A program made the position numbers and the translations under genes. A model generated the notes under the pieces. The model saw only the letters and a program-made list of their open reading frames with translations. It ran no database searches and was not told the origin of the DNA. Positions 1 to 8,121 of a stretch of DNA of 64,000 nucleotides are shown here, in pieces. The stretch is from NCBI GenBank assembly GCA_041752235.1, contig JBGSHM010000002.1, positions 1 through 64,000 on the forward strand, given 5' to 3'. Position 1 is the first letter of the stretch, and each line of letters opens with the position of its first letter. This stretch comes from SpSt-398 sp041752235 (GTDB lineage: Bacteria; Bacteroidota; Bacteroidia; Chitinophagales; Chitinophagaceae).

Positions 1-1142
1 TTAACCCGTCTCCTAGCACCAGCGGCAGCAATGAGGCCCCTAAAGCATATCTTAACATTTTGTTTTTTGATGACCAATTTAAGTATGATGGAACCAGTAG
101 CCTGGTTATCAAGGTGAATTATGCGGTGAATACCAAACAGACTATTAGCCGCATGGCCAGCAGTGCATTGACAGCAAATAAAAGCGGATATGTTTATGTA
201 TATTTTAGTAACGAAAGTGAATCACAGGTTTATTTTGATAACTTTATGGTAACCCATGAGAGAGGTTCTTTGACCGAGGAGACGCATTATTATCCGTTTG
301 GGTTAACGATGGCAGGGATAAGTAGCAAGGCATTGGCATTTGGGCAGGATAATAAATATGAGTACAATGGAAAAGAGAAACAGGAGAAAGAATTTGCGGA
401 TGGAAGTGGATTGGAGTGGTTGGATTATGGAGCGAGGATGTATGATGCGCAGATTGGTAGATGGATGACTTTAGACCCCAAAGCTGACAAGTATCCAGAG
501 TGGAGTCCTTATGTTTATGCTTTTGATAATCCGATAAGATTTATAGACCCTGATGGTAGAGAACCCGGAGACCCGATAAAGGATATAATTGATGTAGGTA
601 AGAAATCAGGAATATTTACCAGTTTACTGAAATCTGCTGGTATAACAGAACAAAACTATAGTACACAAATACAGATAGGAGAGACTACGGGCATGACTAA
701 AGAAGGAATAATCTCATTGGCTCCGAGTCCTACTTCCAAAGAACGAAGTGCAGCATATCTTGCATTTGAGTTGACAAATAAAACAAATAAAGAAGCACTC
801 GATAAAAATGATGCAGCGTATGATAATGGTGAGAAAACTTCGTTGCAGGCTGCTCAAGATAAGGTTGAGATTGAATCAGAGGCATTTGCCAATTCTGTTG
901 GCGTACACATTGAGTTGGGGGTTACTACCTCAAAAGACCCAAACCTACAAGCAGCTTTAACAAATTATCAAGCAGATTTAACTGAAGATGGTGGTGGCAA
1001 AGAAGTAGCTTTGAAGAATGCCAAAGAATCCTTTATGAAAAGAGCAAACGAGGTAAAAATTTCAACCGGGCCTAATAAAGGGAAAACCGCTGTTGAGGCT
1101 TATCAGGCAGACTATGAAAAAAATAAACCAAAAAATCAGTAG
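1..1142 (+). CDS. Rhs-repeat protein, 3' end (5' truncated by window) with variable C-terminal tip
   Basis: The reading frame is open from base 3, so this is the end of a much longer gene cut by the window edge; a TTG at 60 is not a credible start. The visible part begins with the pre-core motif APKAYLNILFFDDQFKYDG, typical of Bacteroidota Rhs/YD proteins. It then has the Rhs-associated core (YYPFGLTMAG, KYEYNGKEKQ, LDYGARMYDAQIGRW, DNPIRFIDPDGREP), which ends near residue 168 counted from base 60. After DPDGRE comes a tip of about 190 residues that I do not recognise. It is Lys/Glu/Ala-rich and has no HExxH or HNH motif. In this family the core caps a hollow shell and the tip is often a toxin or effector, so a toxin role here is inference only. 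A small secreted protein follows 1 nt later. The region is more AT-rich than the rest of the window. Confidence 0.9.
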   Translation, partial: NPSPSTSGSNEAPKAYLNILFFDDQFKYDGTSSLVIKVNYAVNTKQTISRMASSALTANKSGYVYVYFSNESESQVYFDNFMVTHERGSLTEETHYYPFGLTMAGISSKALAFGQDNKYEYNGKEKQEKEFADGSGLEWLDYGARMYDAQIGRWMTLDPKADKYPEWSPYVYAFDNPIRFIDPDGREPGDPIKDIIDVGKKSGIFTSLLKSAGITEQNYSTQIQIGETTGMTKEGIISLAPSPTSKERSAAYLAFELTNKTNKEALDKNDAAYDNGEKTSLQAAQDKVEIESEAFANSVGVHIELGVTTSKDPNLQAALTNYQADLTEDGGGKEVALKNAKESFMKRANEVKISTGPNKGKTAVEAYQADYEKNKPKNQ

Positions 1143-1143
1143 T

Positions 1144-1542
1144 ATGAAATTGCTAATTTTAACAACTTTGGGTATGATATTTTTTGTTCAAGACACGACA
1201 GGGCAGGCAAAGAAGACGAATAGATATATTAATAACGATTCAATAAGATTCGATTTAATTTCGGTAATGCCAGATTTGGAGAACGGCATTTTTTACTCAG
1301 ACTATGCGTTGGTTGTAAATAGCCTTGATAGTGCAGGAAGGGTTTTTGTCGAAGCTGTTGACAAAAAGAAGTGGATGCGGTTGTTGAATGACAGTAAAAC
1401 GGATTGGGCAGCTAACATTATCCTTTACTCTCTTTACAAGAGAAGTGCTGGCGTTTTTCGAGCAGCTATTAAATCCCGGGAAATGTGGATTGATGGTTAT
1501 CGAGAGAAAGACATAGCTTACTGGCAATCCTTTTTAAAATAG
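1144..1542 (+). CDS. Small secreted protein directly behind the Rhs tip (candidate cognate partner/immunity)
   Basis: A protein of 132 residues if the ATG at 1144 is used. That ATG lies 1 nt after the Rhs stop and gives a clean N-terminal signal peptide (MKLLILTTLGMIFFVQDTTG). The in-frame start at 1093 would overlap the Rhs gene and spoil the signal peptide. The mature part is small, charged and Trp-rich (KKKWMRLLNDSKTDWAAN, MWIDGY, YWQSFLK), and I do not recognise a family. Its position directly behind a polymorphic Rhs tip is where immunity genes usually sit. A signal peptide would place it in the periplasm, which would fit neutralising a toxin acting there. This is inference from context, not homology. 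Confidence 0.7.
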   Translation: MKLLILTTLGMIFFVQDTTGQAKKTNRYINNDSIRFDLISVMPDLENGIFYSDYALVVNSLDSAGRVFVEAVDKKKWMRLLNDSKTDWAANIILYSLYKRSAGVFRAAIKSREMWIDGYREKDIAYWQSFLK

Positions 1543-1566
1543 TAGTTAGATACACATGTTAATATG

Positions 1567-1591
1567 CCACTCTTAACCGGGTGGTTTTTTT
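1567..1591 (+). terminator. Weak hairpin with T-run after the Rhs partner gene
   Basis: CCAC and GTGG can form a 4-bp stem, followed directly by seven T residues. The stem is short, so this is a weak call, but the position between two plus-strand genes is suitable. Confidence 0.3.
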
Positions 1592-1605
1592 ATGCCTAAA
1601 ACTTA

Positions 1606-2664
1606 ATGAATATGAAACTAAACACAACAAACCCACACTGCTTTATTTACAAGACAGATGAACTCCTAATAGTTCTATTAGGAGGCGTAAGAATAGATAC
1701 ACTGGACAGGATGAGGGTAACAATAAAAGTAACAGTGGTAAACAGGAAACATAAGAAGTATTTGAACAATGAAGAACTGGCAGGGTTATCTGTGAGGCAA
1801 AACCTTGACCTGTACAATGATACACAGGTAGAGAAATTTGTAAGAAGGGTAGCAGAAAAACTGGAAACAGGTAGTATAGCCCTTACAAAGGCCATTGCAG
1901 ACATAACAGGCCAGTTGGAGCAGTACAGGCTTATACAACTGGACAAGCAGGAAACAAGAAAAGTAAAGGCTTTGAGTAAGGAAGAAAGAGAAGAGGCCAT
2001 ACAGTTCTTAGAGCAGAAAGATTTGCTTAATAGAACCAATGAGATGATAGGTAAGAGTGGCGTTATTGGAGAAGAAACAAACAGGCTATTAATGTACTTG
2101 ATATTTACCAGCAGAAAAAGGGAGCATCCGTTACACGTTATCAGTTTAGGTAACAGTGGCATTGGTAAAACCTACTTACAGGAGAAAGTAGGAGAACTGA
2201 TACCGGAGGAAGATAAGGTAGAGATAACCACGCTGTCAGAAAATGCCCTGTACTACTTTGGGCAAAGAGAACTGCAACACAGGCTGGTGCTGATTGAGGA
2301 TTTAGACGGAGCAGAGAATGTACTCTATCCATTGCGGGAACTGCAAAGCAAAAAGTTCATCACCAAAACATTGGCACAGAAAACAACATCAGGAGAAACC
2401 AAGACTGTTCATATCAGAGTAGAAGGGCCTGTAAGTGTAGCAGGATGCACCACTCAGGAGCAGGTATATGAAGACAATGCTAATAGAAGTTTCCTGATTT
2501 ACATTGACGAGAGTAAAGAGCAGGATGAAAGGATTATGGCCTACCAGCGTAAACGGAGTGCAGGAACAGTAGACCGGGCACAGGAAAGCAGAATAAAGCA
2601 GCTATTACAGAACACGCAAATAGTATTACAACCTGTACCCGTCAGAAACCCCCGCTCTCCGTAG
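1606..2664 (+). pseudogene. Truncated P-loop ATPase of a mobile-element primase/helicase-like protein
   Basis: 352 residues. The N-terminal half (TNPHCFIYKTDELLIVLLGG) and the ATPase part match in style a protein found with primase-like genes in Bacteroidota mobile elements. That family assignment is from memory and needs a search. A Walker A motif (SLGNSGIGKTYLQEKV, about residue 182) and a Walker B-like HRLVLIEDLDG (about 225) are clear. The frame ends at the border of the palindromic element starting at 2650: the last residues RSP and the stop are encoded by the element end, so the original C-terminus (probably a DNA-binding region) is missing. No continuation is visible on the far side of the element at 3402, so the locus was rearranged and not simply interrupted. 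The product is probably non-functional. Confidence 0.65.
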
Positions 2665-2681
2665 CCTACCAATTCAAAATA

Positions 2682-2721
2682 AGTTCATTTGCTGGCGGTA
2701 GCCTGCGGCTACCGTCCGGCC
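2682..2721. repeat. Left inner inverted arm of the RAYT element
   Basis: 40 bp, inverted relative to 3325-3364 with two mismatches. The first 22 bp are identical to the left arm of the second element at 4076-4097. Confidence 0.85.
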
Positions 2722-2767
2722 GAGTGGTTTAAGAATGACACTGAAAGTAAGCCAAACATCAAGAAAT

Positions 2768-3191
2768 TTAAATGAAGTCAATTTTCAAGAGGCCAACACG
2801 CCTGGTATGATAGTAATCTCTTGCACTGCTATAAATATATTCATGAGGTTTATCGACCAGGCCAGCTTCGACAGGGTTATTGTGGATGTACCCCAGTTTA
2901 TTTGTTGTGAATTGCCGGGAAAAGATCTCCTTTGGTTGATTGTCTTGTCTCCAGAACTGGTAATGGTTATTTCGAAGGTTTTCCGCGCCTGCTCACCAAC
3001 AAATGGACGTGATTACTCATGATGCACCAGGCATGAAGACTTAGGCCTTTGTTTTCCTGACAGAACTCGAGGCTGTTGACAACAATGTCGCGGTATTGTT
3101 TACGTGTAAACACGTCAGCCCACTCTACGACAGCAAAGGATAGAAAATGAATTTCCATTTGATGGCGGATTTTATAACCACCAATGCTCAT
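2768..3191 (-). pseudogene. REP-associated tyrosine transposase (RAYT, Y1/HUH superfamily), internally deleted and frameshifted
   Basis: The N-terminal part is read from the ATG at 3191 (MSIGGYKIRHQ...). It contains WADVFTRKQYRDIVVNSL and the HUH-type motif WCIMSNHVHLLV, then stops after RRGKPSK at 2967. In another frame directly after that point the C-terminal part is intact: NNHYQFWRQDNQPKEIFS, YIHNNPVEAGLVDKP and EYIYSSARDYY, ending at the TAA at 2768-2770. The two halves total roughly 140 residues against about 185 usually seen in the family. So about 45 residues, covering the region between the HUH motif and the QFW segment and normally including the catalytic tyrosine, have been lost with a frameshift near 2990-3005. 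The copy cannot be active by itself. Confidence 0.85.
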
Positions 3192-3324
3192 GATTAAAGG
3201 TAAAGCCGGATATTGTTTGATTGTAGAAATTGACCGCTTCAATAGATGGTATTTTCCCAGTTTTGGAACGTGAATTTAACAGGTATCGAATAGTTTTAAA
3301 CCACACATCCACCGTACTATTTTC

Positions 3325-3364
3325 GGCCGGACGATAGCCGCAGACTACCGCCAGCAAATGAACT
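3325..3364. repeat. Right inner inverted arm of the RAYT element
   Basis: Reverse complement of 2682-2721 with two mismatches. Its last 16 bp (CCGCCAGCAAATGAAC) also occur in the right arm at 4101-4122. Confidence 0.85.
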
Positions 3365-3436
3365 ATATTTGAGAGGTGGGAATAAGCTAAGGACAGCGGG
3401 GAAAACCAATAATACTACTGATTCAACTGGCAAGCA

Positions 3437-3973
3437 ATGAAATACTTCTTAATATTATTCTTTTGTAGTATAAGCACAATAAGCTATTCTCAGGATAGTG
3501 TAAATTATAGGTTTATTGTAAAGGATCCTGTTATTTTTGATACAGTGAGCAATGCATACATGGATATGAATCTTGAATTTAGCTATCAAAGGGTTTACCT
3601 TGAAAGAAATATTTTTAGAGAAAAGGGGTTATTTACAAGAAGTGAAAAGGGAATAACGACGACGGTATTTAAAAAGAATGGGAATACATGGCATCTCAAA
3701 AACAAGTCAGGAAGATGGGTTTTATTTTATAGTGATTCTTGTAAAAGAATGCCTACTCCTGAAATAATGATTGCGGGAAAAAAATATCAGATTAAATGGG
3801 TAGAAAAAACTAAACTTAACGATAGTGAGGTCTCTATTTTTGTCCTTAATCCAGTTGGTTTTACAATAAACCACCAGCCAAAATATGTTTTTGATGCAGC
3901 AAAAGGTGTTATAGCTCTTAATATTGATGAAACGATATTGATAAGAAGTGACTTGTTGAAAAGGCAACAATAG
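3437..3973 (+). CDS. Small secreted protein in the Rhs/REPIN island, unknown function
   Basis: 178 residues with a typical signal peptide (MKYFLILFFCSISTISYSQ). The mature part has alternating hydrophobic and charged stretches (LEFSYQRVYLERN, KNGNTWHLKNKSGRWVLFY, KKYQIKWVEKTKLNDSEVSIF) that suggest a beta-rich fold; I do not recognise a family. Its ATG overlaps by ATGA a short frame that emerges from the REP element and ends KTNNTTDSTGKQ. That resembles the low-complexity tail of an Rhs tip, and the gene could be the orphaned partner of a lost Rhs C-terminus. It is clearly AT-rich compared with downstream genes, consistent with transfer. Confidence 0.65.
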   Translation: MKYFLILFFCSISTISYSQDSVNYRFIVKDPVIFDTVSNAYMDMNLEFSYQRVYLERNIFREKGLFTRSEKGITTTVFKKNGNTWHLKNKSGRWVLFYSDSCKRMPTPEIMIAGKKYQIKWVEKTKLNDSEVSIFVLNPVGFTINHQPKYVFDAAKGVIALNIDETILIRSDLLKRQQ

Positions 3974-3979
3974 AAAAAA

Positions 3980-4009
3980 GCTCGGCATTGCAGGGGTAAA
4001 CCCCCGAGC
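3980..4009 (-). terminator. Stem-loop with T-run readable on the minus strand
   Basis: GCTCGG and CCGAGC pair around an inner GGGGTAAACCCC. The A-run before it on the plus strand gives a T-run on the minus strand. No minus-strand gene is present upstream now, so it may be left over from a former neighbour. Confidence 0.4.
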
Positions 4010-4043
4010 AACTAGGGGTCGAAATAACAGGTAGTAGAGACTA

Positions 4044-4159
4044 CCCCGCTCTCCGTAGCCTACCAATTCAAAATAAGTTCATTTGCTGGCGGTAGCCGCA
4101 GGCTACCGCCAGCAAATGAACTATATTTGAGAGGTGGGAATAAGCTAAGGACAGCGGGG
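4044..4159. mobile_element. REPIN/MITE-like non-autonomous copy of the RAYT element
   Basis: 116 bp beginning CCCCGCTCTCCGTAGC and ending GCTAAGGACAGCGGGG, the same outer ends as 2650-3401. Its centre is a perfect 22-bp inverted repeat, 4076-4097 and 4101-4122, around a 3-nt GCA loop. It contains no gene. It looks like the two ends of the larger element joined, the form expected of a RAYT-mobilised REPIN. Confidence 0.8.
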
Positions 4160-4275
4160 TTAGAACCATCAGCCAAAAAGGAATTGACGATCGTGGCCGG
4201 GCAAGACAAGCTCAATTTTTAGGTGAAAATGTATATTTAGCATCTAGTCGTCCTGTTTGTACGTATTTTCAGACA

Positions 4276-6246
4276 ATGAAACTACAGTTACTCTTTTGCA
4301 GCCTTATTTGCAGCGTAATGGCTGTTTCCCAAAAGCCCACCCGGCTTGCCTCTCCCAATGGGCATATAGCTTTTCAAATTTCTCTCGTAAAAGGCATTCC
4401 CGAATACGCTGTCTCCTATAAAGGACAGAAAATTGTTACCGATTCGAAATTGCAGCTTGTTTTTTCCGCATCTGATTCAGTAACCGGTATTTGGCAATTG
4501 GGTAAACCGATTTTTCGGCAAGGGATCGAAGAATATGAATTGGTTGTAGGGAAGGCTAAGAAGATAATTCACACCTATAAGGAGGTAAAAATACCGCTGC
4601 ATCAAAACAAAGTGACACAGCGAACAATTCATCTTGTAGTAAGGATATTTGATGATGGATTGGCATTCCGCTACGAGTTCCCCGAACAAAAAAGCTGGAC
4701 TTCCTACACCCTAACCAGGGAGAATTCAGAGTTTCAATTGACCGGTGACCCGGATATGCTGGCGCTTATACTACCAGGCTACACCACTTCGCATGAAGGG
4801 GAATACAGCAGATTACCATTTAGTCAGGTAACGGAAGATACCCTGATCGATATGCCGGTGTTATTTCATTATCCAAATGAGGTGTTTGTGGCAATTACCG
4901 AAGCAGCCCTGCTGGACTATGCCGGTATGTACCTAAAAAAAGAGAAGGGTATTTTGCGCAGCGATCTTTCTCCTTTTCCCAACGATGAACAGATAAAAGT
5001 TAAAGCCACTCTTCCTCATCACAGCCCCTGGCGGGTGATGCTGATCAGTGACCGTATGGGTGACCTGTTTGAATCCAATATCATTACCAGTTTAAATGAA
5101 CCGTCTAAGATCAAGGATATTTCCTGGATCAAACTAGGTAAGACCACTTTTCCCTGGTGGAATGGAAGCATCATTCCCGACACCAATTTTGCGCCTGGTA
5201 ATAATTTTGAAAACAACAAATATTATATTGATTTCTGTGCGCGTAACGGCATCGAATTCCATTCGGTGGTGGAGAGCAACGGACACGAATGGTATACCAA
5301 TGATGGGGAGGGATACCAGCCTGGACCCCAGGCCGATGTAACCAAACCCGTAACAGGGATCGATATGAAACAGATCTGTGATTATGCCCGGTCACAAGGT
5401 GTAGGCGTTCGGGTATGGGTGCATTGGAAGGCCCTGTATCCAAAACTCGATACCGCTTTTGCCTTGTTTGAGCAATGGGGCCTCCAGGGCATGATGGTGG
5501 ATTTTATGGACCGGGATGATCAGGAAATGATCCGGATAAAGGAGGAGATACTGATAAAAGCAGCCCGGCATAAACTCCATATTCAATTTCATGGGGCAGA
5601 AAAACCCACGGGTCTGTCACGCACCTATCCCAATGAATGGACACGCGAAGGCACGTTGAATTATGAAGTGAACAAATGGGAGAAAAGGATCACGCCCGAT
5701 CATGATCTGAATATTGTATTTGCCCGCATGCTCGCCGGGCCAACTGATTATCACATGGGTGGTTTTCGGGCAGTGCCTGATTCACTATTTAAAGTACAAT
5801 ATACTCGTCCGTTGATGCTGGGTACACGCTGCCACATGCTCGCAATGTATGTGGTATTGGAAAGTTATTTGGGTATGGTATGCGATTATCCCGCAGCCTA
5901 TGAAGGCCAACCTGGATTTGAATTTGTAAATAAGGTTCCCACCACCTGGGATGAAATCAACGTATTGAATGCCTCTATAGGAGAATATATTACTATTGCC
6001 CGAAGAAAAGGGAATGAATGGTATGTTGGCGCCATCACGAACAAAGAATCCAGGTCGCTGTCATTCGATCTCGGGTTCTTAGGCGAAGGAGAGTGGCAGG
6101 CTGAGATTTATACGGATAAAACAGGCCCTACCGCTACCCCAAACCATTTAAACCGGGAACTTCGTACAGTTCGATCCGGTGATACGCTGAATCTGAAACT
6201 GGCATCCGGTGGCGGTGCCGCCATACGCATTACAAAGACCCAATAG
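4276..6246 (+). CDS. Glycoside hydrolase family 97 (SusB-like alpha-glycosidase, probable retaining type)
   Basis: 656 residues, close to the usual GH97 length, with a signal peptide for export to the periplasm. It has the N-terminal beta-sandwich (LASPNGHIAFQISL), the TIM-barrel core (FPWWNGSIIPDTNF, YIDFCARNGIEFHSVVESNGHEW, GVGVRVWVHWKAL) and a C-terminal beta domain (RRKGNEWYVGAITNKESR). GH97 contains inverting alpha-glucosidases and retaining alpha-galactosidases, which differ by an Asp nucleophile. Here that Asp seems present (MMVDFMDRDDQ, Asp409), so a retaining enzyme such as an alpha-galactosidase is more likely; this is inference from the motif. The frame stays open upstream to 4144 across the end of the REPIN, but the signal peptide fixes the ATG at 4276. 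No SusC/SusD pair is adjacent. Confidence 0.92.
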   Translation: MKLQLLFCSLICSVMAVSQKPTRLASPNGHIAFQISLVKGIPEYAVSYKGQKIVTDSKLQLVFSASDSVTGIWQLGKPIFRQGIEEYELVVGKAKKIIHTYKEVKIPLHQNKVTQRTIHLVVRIFDDGLAFRYEFPEQKSWTSYTLTRENSEFQLTGDPDMLALILPGYTTSHEGEYSRLPFSQVTEDTLIDMPVLFHYPNEVFVAITEAALLDYAGMYLKKEKGILRSDLSPFPNDEQIKVKATLPHHSPWRVMLISDRMGDLFESNIITSLNEPSKIKDISWIKLGKTTFPWWNGSIIPDTNFAPGNNFENNKYYIDFCARNGIEFHSVVESNGHEWYTNDGEGYQPGPQADVTKPVTGIDMKQICDYARSQGVGVRVWVHWKALYPKLDTAFALFEQWGLQGMMVDFMDRDDQEMIRIKEEILIKAARHKLHIQFHGAEKPTGLSRTYPNEWTREGTLNYEVNKWEKRITPDHDLNIVFARMLAGPTDYHMGGFRAVPDSLFKVQYTRPLMLGTRCHMLAMYVVLESYLGMVCDYPAAYEGQPGFEFVNKVPTTWDEINVLNASIGEYITIARRKGNEWYVGAITNKESRSLSFDLGFLGEGEWQAEIYTDKTGPTATPNHLNRELRTVRSGDTLNLKLASGGGAAIRITKTQ

Positions 6247-6258
6247 TTTAGGTGCGTC

Positions 6259-6270
6259 GCATCGCGATGC
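6259..6270. repeat. Short perfect palindrome between GH97 and ftsE
   Basis: GCATCGCGATGC, 12 bp, lies in the 80-bp gap between the GH97 stop and the ftsE start. It could be a weak hairpin or a protein site; no T-run follows. Confidence 0.35.
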
Positions 6271-6326
6271 CTTGTAGGTAGCCCTTGATTTCCCGAATTT
6301 TACGTTATTTTGCACAAAACGCACCC

Positions 6327-7016
6327 ATGACCGATCCAATCGTAGAATTGAAGGATGTAAACATTTACCAGGGGAATAGCCTCATTCTCGAAAAAGTCAA
6401 TTTAAAGGTAACCGGCGGCGAATTCGTATACCTCGTGGGGAAGACCGGCACCGGTAAATCCAGCTTGCTCAAAACCCTCTATGGCGAATTGACGATGAAA
6501 GAAGGAGAAGGACGGGTGGCCGACATCGACCTGAAAGGCCTGACCTGGAAGAAAGTACCTTTTCTGCGTCGGAAAATGGGGGTAGTGTTTCAGGATTTCC
6601 AACTGCTGACCGACCGGAATGTGAACGAGAACCTGAAATTTGTTTTGAAAGCCACCGGTTGGAAAGACGATAAACTGATCCAGGAAAAAATCAATGATGT
6701 TTTGGATAAAGTGGGACTCCGCGCCAAGGGTTTTAAAATGCCTTTTGAATTAAGCGGCGGTGAACAACAGAGAGTAGACATTGCCCGGGCCTTATTAAAT
6801 TCTCCCAAGCTTTTATTGGCCGATGAGCCTACCGGTAACCTCGATCCCGAAACCTCCGATGAGATCATGCACCTGCTATTCAGTATTTGTAAAGATTATG
6901 GTGCAGCCATCATCATGGCCACCCATGACTATATGGTGATCCACAAATTCCCGGCCCGTGTGGTAAAGACAGAAAAGGGGAAAGTGATCGACAACGCTAC
7001 CATAGAAGTTGAATAA
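6327..7016 (+). CDS. ftsE: Cell division ABC transporter ATPase FtsE
   Basis: 229 residues from the ATG at 6327 (MTDPIVELKDVNIYQG); the in-frame ATG at 6285 adds an unrelated leader. All ABC motifs are visible: Walker A GKTGTGKSS, Q-loop VFQDFQLL, signature LSGGEQQRVDIARA, Walker B LLLADEPTGNLD and switch His MATHD. The length and sequence style match FtsE, which with the membrane protein FtsX activates septal peptidoglycan hydrolases at the division site. FtsX is not next to it, so another small lipoprotein-type (LolD/MacB-like) ATPase cannot be fully excluded. The 3' end overlaps the convergent glycosyltransferase gene by 20 nt. Confidence 0.85.
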   Translation: MTDPIVELKDVNIYQGNSLILEKVNLKVTGGEFVYLVGKTGTGKSSLLKTLYGELTMKEGEGRVADIDLKGLTWKKVPFLRRKMGVVFQDFQLLTDRNVNENLKFVLKATGWKDDKLIQEKINDVLDKVGLRAKGFKMPFELSGGEQQRVDIARALLNSPKLLLADEPTGNLDPETSDEIMHLLFSICKDYGAAIIMATHDYMVIHKFPARVVKTEKGKVIDNATIEVE

Positions 7017-8121
7017 GCTGTTGCGCGTTTCGGGTATTATTGAAATGCGTTTCTATGATCCGGTTTCTCAAGCGGATCTCTTCCTCCGCAAACGGCAAAT
7101 GATATAATTGCGCGACGATAGATGCCAACGCGTCTGCGGTATTCCCAATATGACAGGCTTCCTCCAGACCCGTGCCTTCAATGGCCGCATCATTTACCAA
7201 ACAATGTTTTCCATGGCAAAGTGCCTGTATTACTTTAAGTTTAACCCCTGTATGGTTAAATGAGGGAAGAATATTGATATGGGCTTTCCCCATCAGGTCC
7301 TGTAATTCCTTATCAGAAGGATCGGATACCAGACAAGTATGCTGGGCCAAATGAGCCACCGTTTTTAACCGACGGGAAGGATTTCTGCCTGCTACCACAA
7401 AGGGCAGCCGAATCTTGGTAAACACCTGTTCCAATAACCAGAGTGCCGCCTTTTCATTTTCGGCTACCTCGAGATTTCCGTGATACAGACAAAAACTGCC
7501 CATTCCTTGTTCAGCAGTAATCTCCTGGCAGGGGATGAATACAGGCAAGACAGATACATTCTTTTTCCCAATAACTTCCCTGAATTGCCTGGCATCCTTT
7601 TCGGAGATACATAAAATAGGCAGGCTTTCCGGAAGGCTTTTTTCATACCGCTTCAATAGCCAACTCTCAACCCAATAGTATATTTTTTTGGAGAAAGATT
7701 TACCACAGCGCCCTAATTGGTGGTAGTAGATGGACTCAACATTGTGTGCACGCAGAAATACTTTCCGGTTCTTTTCCACTAATTCCTTCAGGAAACCGGT
7801 GCAGTGAATGCCTTCCATTAGAATGGGATGGTTATCTTTTTCGAGGCGGTTCAACAGGGCAGGAACTCGTCTCGACTGAACGATATAGGGCCGATGTCCT
7901 GTTACACTTTTCCATCCGGTGGCACGAGGATAGTAATGAACCTCATCGCAATACTTCTCCAATTCCAGATCCGGTTTACGCCGGTATTCAAAACAGTGAA
8001 GGATGATCCCTATGCCTTGCTCATGAAAGGCTTTAATCTTGTAAAATAGATCCATGGCACCTCCATAGTCTGGCGGGTAGGGGATGTCGTGGCAAATGAT
8101 ATGTAATTTTCTTTCACTCAA
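6997..8121 (-). CDS. Glycosyltransferase, GT4 type (GT-B fold)
   Basis: 374 residues. The N-terminal Rossmann-like domain starts HIICHDIPYPPDYGGAMDLFYKI, the glycine-rich start of many GT4 enzymes. The C-terminal nucleotide-sugar domain contains CLYHGNLEVAENEKAALWLLE, VVAGRNPS and HTGVKLKVIQALCHGKHCLV; in the last segment the K-x-x-Q/E-A-L-x-x-G pattern binds the donor. It is the last gene of a three-gene minus-strand operon and overlaps the preceding transferase by 4 nt (ATGA). The set suggests synthesis of a surface polysaccharide or LPS side chain. Donor and acceptor cannot be read from the sequence. Confidence 0.85.
   Translation of the reverse strand: MSERKLHIICHDIPYPPDYGGAMDLFYKIKAFHEQGIGIILHCFEYRRKPDLELEKYCDEVHYYPRATGWKSVTGHRPYIVQSRRVPALLNRLEKDNHPILMEGIHCTGFLKELVEKNRKVFLRAHNVESIYYHQLGRCGKSFSKKIYYWVESWLLKRYEKSLPESLPILCISEKDARQFREVIGKKNVSVLPVFIPCQEITAEQGMGSFCLYHGNLEVAENEKAALWLLEQVFTKIRLPFVVAGRNPSRRLKTVAHLAQHTCLVSDPSDKELQDLMGKAHINILPSFNHTGVKLKVIQALCHGKHCLVNDAAIEGTGLEEACHIGNTADALASIVAQLYHLPFAEEEIRLRNRIIETHFNNTRNAQQLIQLLW

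Larger units (their letters stand above)
2650..3401. mobile_element. RAYT-bearing palindromic element (REPIN-like ends flanking a decayed Y1 transposase)
   Basis: The element starts CCCCGCTCTCCGTAGC and ends with the inverted GCTAAGGACAGCGGGG (16 bp, 2 mismatches). Inside these lie 40-bp inverted arms, 2682-2721 and 3325-3364, which differ at only two positions and contain AGTTCATTTGCTGGCGGTAG. Between the arms, on the minus strand, is a decayed REP-associated tyrosine transposase. The same two ends without the transposase recur at 4044-4159. A RAYT gene flanked by its own REP palindromes is the known arrangement for this family. Insertion truncated the ATPase gene upstream. Confidence 0.8.

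Noticed and set aside
1..60. TTG start at 60 for the Rhs protein
   Set aside because: The frame is open to the window edge and the residues before it (SGSNEAPKAYLNI) belong to the conserved Rhs pre-core motif, so the gene starts outside the window.
2735..3022. Plus-strand protein of 95 codons within the RAYT element
   Set aside because: It is the antisense of the RAYT C-terminal half, which reads clearly as YIHNNPVEAGLVDKP on the minus strand.
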